A stretch of DNA of 64,000 nucleotides. It comes from Treponema sp. (GTDB taxonomy: Bacteria; Spirochaetota; Spirochaetia; Treponematales; Breznakiellaceae). Below are positions 41,998-50,254 of this stretch, one piece after another. How positions within the stretch are numbered: the first letter of the stretch is position 1; the number at the start of each line of letters is the position of its first letter. A program made the position numbers and the translations under genes. The notes below the pieces were generated by a model. That model was not told the origin of the DNA, made no database searches, and was given only the letters and a program-made list of their open reading frames with translations. The stretch is taken from the NCBI GenBank assembly GCA_009785215.1, contig WQWU01000001.1, positions 26,046 to 90,045 on the forward strand. The letters run 5' to 3'.

Positions 41998-43052
41998 TTT
42001 TCCTGCTCCATAATAGGTTCCAGGATAATATCAGAGGAATGTGAAGTTCTGTTCATTTCAATTAAATTACGGGAAGCATTCACTTCATCCTGCCATTCGT
42101 TTCTGCTGGAAACTGCTCCGTATTCAGATAACAAATATTGAATTTGCCGGAAATTATTATTTGGTCGATCGCGTATTGTTAAGTCCATTACTGTTTGATT
42201 ATATTTATCTCTTAAATTAACATTGGCATTTCTCATTAAAATACTTTGTATAATATTACTTTCATATGCCGAATGTTTAACTGCAAAGTGCAAAGGAGTC
42301 AGCCCTGCTGAACTCTGCAAAGAAAGATCTGCTCCATGTTCAATTAAAAAAAGAGCAATTTCTTCTTTATTCCGTTCAATTGCGTACATTAAAGGTGTAT
42401 AATTAAATGTCATTCTTTCGTTTATATTTCCATCTTGCTGCAAGTAAAATTTTAAATTTTCCAGATTACCATCATTTATAATTCCCATAAGTACCGTGTA
42501 ACCTCTGGAAAACTCGTTTGTCCATTCTGGTGTTTTAATAATTATATGATTTGCATTTATAACTTCTATTTCCCATTCTATTTCTTCTTCATGTATGGAT
42601 ATTTCTTCATACGAATTAACAGATTCCCTTAAATGCAATAAAAACTTTTCATTGCCGCCGCTGTTTGCCGGAACGCTTATAACTCTTGCCCATCTTATAT
42701 TTCTCCAATGTGTATTTCGCTGGAAAGCTTCAGTATTAGTGCCGTATCTAAGTCTGGAAAAATTTTCAAAACTTACAAATTCACTGAGTACAAAATCATT
42801 ATAAATTTCTATAACGCCCCTGTTATTTTCTTTTTCATTGTATTGATTTGTTTTAAACCAGGTTGCGATAAAAAACTCTTCAATGTTTTCTGTAGTTAGG
42901 TTTTCGAGCTCGCTTCTGGCAGCTCTTTCTCTTCTCTCTGATCTCGCAGACAAATATAGATGGGTTGTTTTTTCCAGAGATTCATGCCGTTTTTCACAGG
43001 AAAAAAGTGTTAAAGAAACAAGAGTTAAAAAAAATATACTCTTCAAAAACAT
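41994..43052 (-). CDS. Ankyrin-repeat lipoprotein
   Basis: FNYTPLMYAIERNKEEIALFLIEHGADLSLQSSAGLTPLHFAVKH; lipobox LFSC. Confidence 0.75.
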   Translation of the reverse strand: MFLKSIFFLTLVSLTLFSCEKRHESLEKTTHLYLSARSERRERAARSELENLTTENIEEFFIATWFKTNQYNEKENNRGVIEIYNDFVLSEFVSFENFSRLRYGTNTEAFQRNTHWRNIRWARVISVPANSGGNEKFLLHLRESVNSYEEISIHEEEIEWEIEVINANHIIIKTPEWTNEFSRGYTVLMGIINDGNLENLKFYLQQDGNINERMTFNYTPLMYAIERNKEEIALFLIEHGADLSLQSSAGLTPLHFAVKHSAYESNIIQSILMRNANVNLRDKYNQTVMDLTIRDRPNNNFRQIQYLLSEYGAVSSRNEWQDEVNASRNLIEMNRTSHSSDIILEPIMEQEK

Positions 43053-43126
43053 TGAAGCTGAGACGATTCGAACGTCCGACCTTCAGATCCGCAATCTGAT
43101 GCTATATCCAGCTTAGCTACAGCTTC
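43053..43126 (-). tRNA. tRNA-Arg, anticodon read as GCG
   Basis: GAAGCTG/CAGCTTC acceptor, GCTA/TAGC D-stem, TCAGA-TTGCGGA-TCTGA anticodon arm, GGACG-TTCGAAT-CGTCT T-arm. Confidence 0.88.
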
Positions 43127-43137
43127 AAGTGAAACAT

Positions 43138-43174
43138 GAGGGATTCGCCTTTTGGTTCGAATCCCTCCGTAACG
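43138..43174. other. Inverted partial copy of a tRNA-Ser 3' end forming a 10-bp hairpin
   Basis: GAGGGATTCG-CCTTTTGGTT-CGAATCCCTC then CGTAACG, the reverse complement of the CGTTACGGAG flank of the neighbouring tRNA-Ser. Confidence 0.75.
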
Positions 43175-43235
43175 CAATTGTAAATTCATTTCCTAATTAG
43201 GAAATTTTATTAACGGTAATAAAGTAAACCGTTAC

Positions 43236-43322
43236 GGAGCAGGAGGGATTCGAACCCTCGGTACCCTTGCGGGGCACAACTCCTTAGCAGGGAGCCCGAT
43301 TCGGCCTCTCTCGCACCGCTCC
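43236..43322 (-). tRNA. tRNA-Ser(GCT)
   Basis: Reverse complement anticodon loop CTGCTAA, long variable arm. Confidence 0.92.
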
Positions 43323-43373
43323 AAGGATGTTAACAGGAAAGATTCTGCTCGAATCTCTTCCCAATCAATGTGT

Positions 43374-43423
43374 GAAGTTTTTCGCAGAAAAACTTCTAAA
43401 CAAAAACGCATAGCGTTTTTGTT
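43374..43423 (-). terminator. Two tandem perfect hairpins 3' of tRNA-Ser(TGA)
   Basis: GAAGTTTTTC-GCA-GAAAAACTTC (43374-43396) and AACAAAAACGC-ATA-GCGTTTTTGTT (43399-43423). Confidence 0.75.
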
Positions 43424-43425
43424 AC

Positions 43426-43509
43426 GGAGCAGGTGGGATTCGAACCCACGGAACCTTTCAGCTCAACGGTTTTCAAGACCGCCTCCTTCAACCACTCGGA
43501 CACCGCTCC
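43426..43509 (-). tRNA. tRNA-Ser(TGA)
   Basis: Reverse complement anticodon loop CTTGAAA, long variable arm. Confidence 0.92.
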
Positions 43510-43611
43510 AATGATGTCAATTATATAGAAAATTAGCGCTCTTTGTCCAGTCAGTAGATGATAACTGATAAAAAAAAGCGAGTCAAGGCAAATTATCAAT
43601 TTATCTGCGGT

Positions 43612-43722
43612 GCTAGTGTCCTGTAATATTCAAATGACACAGTATAAGTTAAGGTAATTCCTTGTGCAATAAGGAATTACCGCATTTTTTATTTTAAAAA
43701 CCGAATATTACTGGACACTAGC
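43612..43722. mobile_element. MITE-like element, 20-bp terminal inverted repeats, internal hairpin
   Basis: GCTAGTGTCCTGTAATATTC (43612-43631) vs GAATATTACTGGACACTAGC (43703-43722), 19/20 inverted match; inner GGTAATTCCTT-GTGCAAT-AAGGAATTACC (43653-43681). Confidence 0.75.
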
Positions 43723-44932
43723 GATTTAAAATATCCAGGTTTTGCCTGGCTTCTGTATCATTCGGATTAATTCGCAGAACAGCCTCAAAATCATCAATTG
43801 CCTGGTTATAGTTTCGGTTTTCTGCATGGGCAAGGGCGCGGTTGAAATAGGCATCTGCAAAATCGGGATTAATCTGTATTGCTCTGTTAAAATCTATTAT
43901 CGCTCTGTTATTATCGCGCTTTAAAGAATAGGCATTGCCGCGGTTGTTATAAGCTGCCGCAAAATTGGGGTTTAAACGTATTGCCGTATCATAATCGGTT
44001 ATGGCGCGATCATAATCGCCTTTTTGCGCAAATGTACGGCCTCTTTCGCGGTAAGCCGGAGCATTAAACGGGTCTAGTTCAATGGCGCGGGAAAAGTCAT
44101 CTATAGCCAGGTCATATAACCTTGCCTGATCTGCAGAAGTTCTTCCCATTGTTGATGCTACTCTAACATCGCTGAAATTGCCGCTTATACTAACACCCAT
44201 GGATACACTTGTAAATATTGCTCTGCCTCGTAAAACATATGCTGCTGTTAAGTTTGGGTTTAAACGTAAAGCATCGGTAAAATCAGAAATTGCCATTCCA
44301 AAATCACTGCGCCTTGCAAAGAGTATGCCGCGATCCAAAAAAGCTCCTGCAGTACGCGGTGCTGCCTCATTACCCCTGTAACTGGTTTTTCTTTCTGCGG
44401 ATGTTTGCTCAGCTAACGCTATTATTAAAGTTTGCATCTCACTATCGTTATATACATTAAAATTTGAAATACTGGCACGTGAAACGCGTTCCATATGAGT
44501 TACATTGATTCTTAACCGGTATATACTGCCGGTATTTGTCAGATTCCCTGTAATTACAAACTGAGCTCCAAGGAATCCTCCGATAGCTGCAGCCGATTCG
44601 CTGTTTACATATCCGGACGTTTGAAAATTTAATTCCTGATAAACATATTCCAGATTATCTCTGTCTACAACCTCGATATTAAATGAAATTAATGAGCTGA
44701 TAAGTTCTTCTATAACATATTGAGAAAGCCCTTCATTTTCTGATTCAAAGGCTGTTATTACAACACGGCTGCCGGAAGGAAGATCAGATGCTATTTTTTC
44801 TGCAGATTTTTCTATGGCTTCCATTAATGAAAGTCCGTCTGCACCGCTTCCAGATGAAAGACATGAGTTAAATAACAAGACTAAAGAAAAAATAACAAAT
44901 ATGATAATTGCTATTTTTTTATTAAACATCAT
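43718..44932 (-). CDS. TPR lipoprotein with CsgG/LpoB-like N-terminal domain
   Basis: LLFNSCLSSG lipobox; RVVITAFESENEGLSQYVIEEL; repeated AIxDYDxAIRLNPNFAAAYNNRGNAY TPR units; stop codon in MITE terminus. Confidence 0.85.
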   Translation of the reverse strand: MMFNKKIAIIIFVIFSLVLLFNSCLSSGSGADGLSLMEAIEKSAEKIASDLPSGSRVVITAFESENEGLSQYVIEELISSLISFNIEVVDRDNLEYVYQELNFQTSGYVNSESAAAIGGFLGAQFVITGNLTNTGSIYRLRINVTHMERVSRASISNFNVYNDSEMQTLIIALAEQTSAERKTSYRGNEAAPRTAGAFLDRGILFARRSDFGMAISDFTDALRLNPNLTAAYVLRGRAIFTSVSMGVSISGNFSDVRVASTMGRTSADQARLYDLAIDDFSRAIELDPFNAPAYRERGRTFAQKGDYDRAITDYDTAIRLNPNFAAAYNNRGNAYSLKRDNNRAIIDFNRAIQINPDFADAYFNRALAHAENRNYNQAIDDFEAVLRINPNDTEARQNLDILNR

Positions 44933-45690
44933 CTGGTTGTCTGGCGTACCTGGCTTTCGCTGAATCCGTCTATCAATTTAACTATATCAAGCCAGTGTTT
45001 AGCTTCGTTTTCCGATGTATATGGGCCAAGACGTACACGATAAAAGTTTTGCCCGTTAACAATACGGGTTTCTATGATCGAGGTAAGCCCTTTAGTTGAA
45101 AGCATCTCTTTTGCATCTTCTGCTCTAACCATTGAGGTGAATGCGCCAGTTTGAACCCAGTAGTCATTTACCGCTCTGGATGCTGCAGGCCTAACGCTGG
45201 TAGTAGTAGTTGTGGTTCTAACCGATGCTGCGGCAGGTCTTGGCGCTGCCGGCTGAGCTGCTGCTGCAGGTCTAACTTGAGTTGTACTTTGATTTGCCGC
45301 AGGATCTGCCGGTCTCACAGTTGGAGCTATCGTGACTTCCATGGAAGTTGTGTTATCAGGAATTGCAGTTGAGGGCGGCATTGGTATTTGAATTGTTAAA
45401 CTGTCGCCGTTATTAATGTCTGTTATAGCGGCAGAATCCGATATATTATTTATCCCGTTAGTAATACTGATAGTTGTATCAGGCTGAGGGGGAAAGTTGT
45501 TCATAATATCAGGAAAAGGCTGTCCGTGAGAAGGCGGCATTCCGTGAGAATAAGGAATAGATGAGGAAAAAACATCATCCTGCGTATTAACCTTAGGTGC
45601 AGTTATTATAATTGCTACAGTTATTGTTACCAGTAAAAAAACGCCGACAGAGACTGCAACCAAAAGCAGTTTTTTCATTTCTTTTTCCAT
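44929..45690 (-). CDS. SPOR-domain protein
   Basis: N-terminal TM, low-complexity linker, C-terminal YWVQTGAFTSMVRAEDAKEMLSTKG...YRVRLGPYTSENEA. Confidence 0.9.
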   Translation of the reverse strand: MEKEMKKLLLVAVSVGVFLLVTITVAIIITAPKVNTQDDVFSSSIPYSHGMPPSHGQPFPDIMNNFPPQPDTTISITNGINNISDSAAITDINNGDSLTIQIPMPPSTAIPDNTTSMEVTIAPTVRPADPAANQSTTQVRPAAAAQPAAPRPAAASVRTTTTTTSVRPAASRAVNDYWVQTGAFTSMVRAEDAKEMLSTKGLTSIIETRIVNGQNFYRVRLGPYTSENEAKHWLDIVKLIDGFSESQVRQTTR

Positions 45691-45691
45691 A

Positions 45692-46315
45692 TTACTTTAT
45701 CCCCTCTAAAAACTTATCGATCCGGCTTTCTAGTTTTAAATTACGGGAGCCGGCCAAATCTGGTCTGCAATGCAAGCCAGGGTTCTCTATTCTATAAATT
45801 TCGGCTTTTTTTGTTAAATATTGAGAGTAGAAGTCTTTCTGACTCGAAAACCGCTTTATTAACTCCGGAAAGGTAAGTTTATCGCGCTTTTTTGCTCTTA
45901 TAAAACGGGTTAAAAGCGGAGCATTTACCAGAATGATTCGATCTAGTCTTTCAAAAACAAAAGATCGATGAAGAAGAGCGGCATTTATTACACAGGGTCT
46001 ATTTTGAGTTTCCAGCCATTCTTTGGTAAGACTGTCGGCTACAGGGTGTATTATGGCTTCCAGAATAGCCAGTTTTTCCGGATTTCCAAAAACGACAAGC
46101 CCGAGTAAACGCCTGTCCAGGTCTGCCTTTGGGTTCCATGATGAATTTATCTTTTTAAAATCTGCGCCAAACTGAGTGTAAATAGTCTCTTTTTCCAGTT
46201 CAAGCGCTTTGTAGCCAAATTTATCGACATCAAGGACAGGCAGTCCCCGCGCTTCCAAAAGGGAAGAAATATAATTTTTCCCGGCGCAATATGTTCCTGT
46301 AAGCCCTATTATCAT
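45692..46315 (-). CDS. coaE: Dephospho-CoA kinase
   Basis: MIIGLTGTYCAGKNYIS P-loop, VLDVDKFGYKALE, IIHPVADS. Confidence 0.88.
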   Translation of the reverse strand: MIIGLTGTYCAGKNYISSLLEARGLPVLDVDKFGYKALELEKETIYTQFGADFKKINSSWNPKADLDRRLLGLVVFGNPEKLAILEAIIHPVADSLTKEWLETQNRPCVINAALLHRSFVFERLDRIILVNAPLLTRFIRAKKRDKLTFPELIKRFSSQKDFYSQYLTKKAEIYRIENPGLHCRPDLAGSRNLKLESRIDKFLEGIK

Positions 46316-46443
46316 GCTTTTTTGCTCCTAAGATTTAAAAACCCGATTAGCGGGAATTAAATGACAGCTTTTTCTGTTTATTGAAACATCGGCATAAAAA
46401 GTGGCAAATTACTGTGTTTTATATTATAATTTAGATAGAAATT

Positions 46444-47346
46444 ATGACAAGACAGATTATTTTTACAGTTGTTTTAATTCTCATTGGCGGAGCCTCTTTC
46501 ACTTTTGGCTTAATTTCCTGCGGTTCTGTAAATAATGTTCAAACCGGCGCCGCGCCTGCTGCCCAAGGAGGAGCTGGAGCTGCTCAACCAGCGCAGGGTG
46601 GTGCGCCCGAGGTTAGGCAGAGTGTTCTTGGTTCAGTCGCGTCATTCCTTCTTCCTGAACTTGATGCAGATAAGGGGCTTCAAAAAGATTTAGCCGGTAA
46701 ATCAAAACAAATTATGGATATCTGGGCTGTTGTAAAAGTTACCAACGGTGTTATTAATATGCTGCAGTCTGTTCAGGGCGCAGGGAGCGAAAGTCTTTCT
46801 CCGCAGGATATTATTCTGCAGAAAAAATCCGGTTTTCTTTCTTTTGCTTACAGCGTTGTTGTATTTGGAAAGGTTCTCTTGATGCTTTCCGGTTATATTA
46901 TTTTTCTTGCTGTAATTCCATTATGCGCATTAATAACCATCATTGTAATATGGACATATAAAGACAGAAAAAGAGTGCATAAGATTGTAATAAGTACTGT
47001 GTTAATAAGCCTTGTAGTAATTTTTGCCGTACCGGTTGCGTTTCATTTATCGTCGCTTTTGGATAAACATGTATTATCCCATAATGTTGATTCTCTTGTG
47101 TCTTCCATAGAAGCGAAAGGGCGATCTGCCGAAAGTATGGACAGAAATGTCGCGGCAGCAAGAAGGCAGAACGGATCAATAGTAAGTTTTATTGGAAATG
47201 TAAAAACTTTAAGCAACGATTTAATAGAAGATGTAATAAATTATTTTATCATTTTTATTTTTGTTTTTGTTATTATTCCGGTTTTGTGTTTATTGGCGTT
47301 TTTCTTTTTTACAAGATATGCCGTTAGGATGATTTTAATAAGGTAA
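46444..47346 (+). CDS. Hypothetical membrane protein
   Basis: 300 aa, signal-like N-terminus and three or more TM segments. Confidence 0.55.
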   Translation: MTRQIIFTVVLILIGGASFTFGLISCGSVNNVQTGAAPAAQGGAGAAQPAQGGAPEVRQSVLGSVASFLLPELDADKGLQKDLAGKSKQIMDIWAVVKVTNGVINMLQSVQGAGSESLSPQDIILQKKSGFLSFAYSVVVFGKVLLMLSGYIIFLAVIPLCALITIIVIWTYKDRKRVHKIVISTVLISLVVIFAVPVAFHLSSLLDKHVLSHNVDSLVSSIEAKGRSAESMDRNVAAARRQNGSIVSFIGNVKTLSNDLIEDVINYFIIFIFVFVIIPVLCLLAFFFFTRYAVRMILIR

Positions 47347-47831
47347 AGCGTTGTTCCCGTTTTTGCAGCTTTCTTTGTACTGTTCAATAACTTCAGCGGA
47401 GAATCCTTCGCTTTTTAATAAAAACTTTAATCGCTGTGCGCCGTCTTCGCATTTTAGTATTTTTCGTGCGTATTTTTTTAGAAACCGCGTTAGAAGGGCA
47501 GCTTCTGTTTCATTTGTTAATACCTCATTCAGGGCAGATTCGGCATCGCTATGATCTAAACCCCGCGCGCAAAGGGAAGACAATAGCCGCTTTGGGGTGC
47601 GTGCAAAGCGAAGACGGCTTGTATCCAATAGCGGGCATAACGGCTGTCATTTAAAAGGTTTTTTTCTGTAAGATTGGAGATAACTTCATTTATACTATTG
47701 GCATCAAACCCGCGCTTTGTAAGTTTGCGTGTAAGACCTTTTGTGCATTGTTCCGCCCTGGCTATTAAACGCAGAGCGGTCTTTTCTGCACGAACAAACG
47801 CGGTGATGGTATCTTTTTCGCTTTCTTCCAA
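47335..47831 (-). pseudogene. recX: Regulatory protein RecX, frameshifted (two overlapping ORFs)
   Basis: N-part (LTRKLTKRGFDANSINEVISNLTEKNLLNDSRYARYWIQ) continues in another frame (SRLRFARTPKRLLSSLCARGLDHSDAESAL); lesion near 47619-47622. Confidence 0.75.
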
Positions 47832-47833
47832 AA

Positions 47834-48226
47834 TTAGCGTTTGGAGAACTGGAAGCGTCTGCGTGCTCCAGGTCTGCCGTATTTTTTACGTTCAACCATG
47901 CGCGGGTCACGGGTAAGATAACCGTTACTGCGAAGGCTTGCATAATTGGTATGATCTACCTGGCAAAGCGCTCTTGCAAGCCCGTGACGGCATGCTCCCG
48001 CCTGACCATTGTTTCCGCCGCCGTAAACATTGATTAAAATATCAAACTTGTTTTCGCTTGCGGTTACCATGAGGGGCTGGCGAACCATCTGAACATGTTC
48101 ACCCTGTGGAAAATATACGTTCAATTCCTTGCCGTTAATTATAATTTTACCGTTTCCGCTTCGGATATAAACCCTTGCTACTGATGTTTTTCTTCTTCCT
48201 GTACCTATTCCAAGATTCTTAATCAT
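47834..48226 (-). CDS. rpsI: 30S ribosomal protein S9
   Basis: GTGRRKTSVARVYIRSGNGKIIING ... KKYGRPGARRRFQFSKR. Confidence 0.98.
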   Translation of the reverse strand: MIKNLGIGTGRRKTSVARVYIRSGNGKIIINGKELNVYFPQGEHVQMVRQPLMVTASENKFDILINVYGGGNNGQAGACRHGLARALCQVDHTNYASLRSNGYLTRDPRMVERKKYGRPGARRRFQFSKR

Positions 48227-48241
48227 AATTTCCTATACCCC

Positions 48242-48670
48242 TTATGCCTCAATCGGCTCTGGTTTTTGGCTGCCATGCGGATGATCGGTTCCGGCATAGA
48301 GTTTTACGTTTTTTGCCATCTTTCTGCCTAACGGCCCCTTGGGAAGCATACCTTTAATGGCATGTTCAAGCGGCTGTGTTGGATGTTTGGCAATTAATTT
48401 TTCAAAATTGATAGTTTTAAGACCGCCGACATAACCTGTGTGCTTATAATATTGTTTGTTTTCGGCTTTTCTTCCGGTTACTACGATTTTATCCGCATTT
48501 ATAACTACCACAAAATCTCCAATTTCCTGGTTCGGCATAAAAAAGGCCTTGTTTTTTCCGCGAACAATGGATGCAACCTTGGCTGCCACCCTGCCCAAAA
48601 TCTTTCCTTCTGCGTTAATAACATACCATTTTCGTTCTACCGAGTCTGGTTTTGCAAATACTGTCTTCAT
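48242..48670 (-). CDS. rplM: 50S ribosomal protein L13
   Basis: RKWYVINAEGKILGRVAAKVAS, KGMLPKGPLGRKM. Confidence 0.98.
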   Translation of the reverse strand: MKTVFAKPDSVERKWYVINAEGKILGRVAAKVASIVRGKNKAFFMPNQEIGDFVVVINADKIVVTGRKAENKQYYKHTGYVGGLKTINFEKLIAKHPTQPLEHAIKGMLPKGPLGRKMAKNVKLYAGTDHPHGSQKPEPIEA

Positions 48671-48864
48671 ACAATAAACCTTCTAGCATTTGTCCTTTAA
48701 AAGCATCAATTTTAAAGGCACATAAAATATAGGAAAAATCGAACTTTGGGCGACTTTTCCAAAATCCTTTAAAAAACCAACCGGGTTTTTAGAGAATTTC
48801 GTAACGGGAAGTCCAGATTATCAAAAATGCCAAATAATGTCAATAGATTACGGCCTGTTAAAAC

Positions 48865-48963
48865 TTAAATTGTCCTGTTTTTTATTTCGATTATCTTCGT
48901 TATTATGCCGTAAACCGAGTATATAATAACAAATACTCCTAAAGCAGCCAAAGCTAAATTCAT
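48865..48963 (-). CDS. Tiny membrane protein (32 aa)
   Basis: Hand translation MNLALAALGVFVIIYSVYGIITKIIEIKNRTI; start overlaps the stop of the upstream 36-aa ORF. Confidence 0.5.
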   Translation of the reverse strand: MNLALAALGVFVIIYSVYGIITKIIEIKNRTI

Positions 48964-49070
48964 AATACCCCTCCCTGAAAACATTGGTAGATTGTGGCTA
49001 TAGCTAAAATGATTGTTGCTATCTTTGCAAATAGCTCAATCACATCTTTTATTCTTATTCTTTTGCCCAT
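48960..49070 (-). CDS. Tiny membrane protein (36 aa)
   Basis: Hand translation MGKRIRIKDVIELFAKIATIILAIATIYQCFQGGVL; its last codons carry GGAGGGG, the SD for the next ORF. Confidence 0.5.
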   Translation of the reverse strand: MGKRIRIKDVIELFAKIATIILAIATIYQCFQGGVL

Positions 49071-49192
49071 ACGTTAGTATCGTATTAAAAATTTGCTAAG
49101 TCAAGTTAAAAAACAGACAATAAATTTGCAATTTTTTCCCTTTTTCACTAAAGCGCTGTGCAGGTCTGCGCCATATATAAGCGGAGGCTGGT

Positions 49193-50254
49193 ATGAAAAA
49201 ATTATATGTTTCTGTTTTATTGATTTTCCTGCTTTTTGCCGGGTGTGATGTCCGCGAACCTGAAATTATTACCCTGATGACCTGGAATGTCCATAACCTG
49301 TTCGACGGAAAGGATGATGGTTTTGAATATCCCGATTTCAGGCAACAATCGGGCTGGTCGGCAGAAAAATACATGGGAAGGATTAATTCGATTTCTACAG
49401 CAATTCGTCAAATTGAACCTTTACCTGACATCATCGTTTTTCAGGAGATTGAGTCTCATCAAATTTTGGAAGATTTGGCAGATACAATGCCTCGCGGTTA
49501 CTTTTGGAGTCATTTTGCCAATAATTCCGGGTCGGCAATTGGCGTGGGTATTCTTAGCCGGTTTGAAATAGCGGAGTTTAGAACTCATTCCATTTCTATT
49601 GATAGTATTACTATTCCGCGCCCAATACTGGAGGTAAGGATAAACAGCGGATTTTCTGACAACAGCGAATTTATTGTTTTTGCATGCCACTGGAAGTCCA
49701 AGATAGGCGGTGAAGATGAGACAGAAAAAAACCGGAGAGCATCTGTTAGGGTGATTTTGCGCCGTATAAGGGAGATTTGGGAAGCTGAACCGGATTTAGG
49801 TATTGTTATAGCAGGCGATCTAAACGAAAACTATAATGAATTTTTCAGGCGCGGCAGCAATATGGTAACCGCTTTGCTTTTGGATGATCCTTTATGTACG
49901 TTAATTGCCGGCGCAAAGCAGACTGACTTTATCGTAATTACTGATAATAAACCGCCTGAGCCTGTTTATTTTCCCAAGGAGACAATTGTACTTTTTTCTC
50001 CCTGGATAAATGATTTACCTGCGGATACAGGCACTTATTTTTATAAAAATAACTGGGAAACGCTGGATCAGTTTTTAATTTCGCATCACTTTTTCGGCAG
50101 AAAAGGTTTGATTTATAAAACAGCATTTATTGGAGATTTTGCGCCTTTTATCAATATAAACGGAGTTCCGGTTCCTTATAATCCGCGGACAGGTTACGGC
50201 TTAAGCGATCATCTGCCTTTACTGATTATTTTTTCACTACAGCTGCAGCTCTAG
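49193..50254 (+). CDS. Endonuclease/exonuclease/phosphatase family lipoprotein
   Basis: LLFAGCD lipobox; LMTWNVHNLFDG, VFQEIES, VIAGDLNEN, LSDHLPLL. Confidence 0.88.
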   Translation: MKKLYVSVLLIFLLFAGCDVREPEIITLMTWNVHNLFDGKDDGFEYPDFRQQSGWSAEKYMGRINSISTAIRQIEPLPDIIVFQEIESHQILEDLADTMPRGYFWSHFANNSGSAIGVGILSRFEIAEFRTHSISIDSITIPRPILEVRINSGFSDNSEFIVFACHWKSKIGGEDETEKNRRASVRVILRRIREIWEAEPDLGIVIAGDLNENYNEFFRRGSNMVTALLLDDPLCTLIAGAKQTDFIVITDNKPPEPVYFPKETIVLFSPWINDLPADTGTYFYKNNWETLDQFLISHHFFGRKGLIYKTAFIGDFAPFININGVPVPYNPRTGYGLSDHLPLLIIFSLQLQL

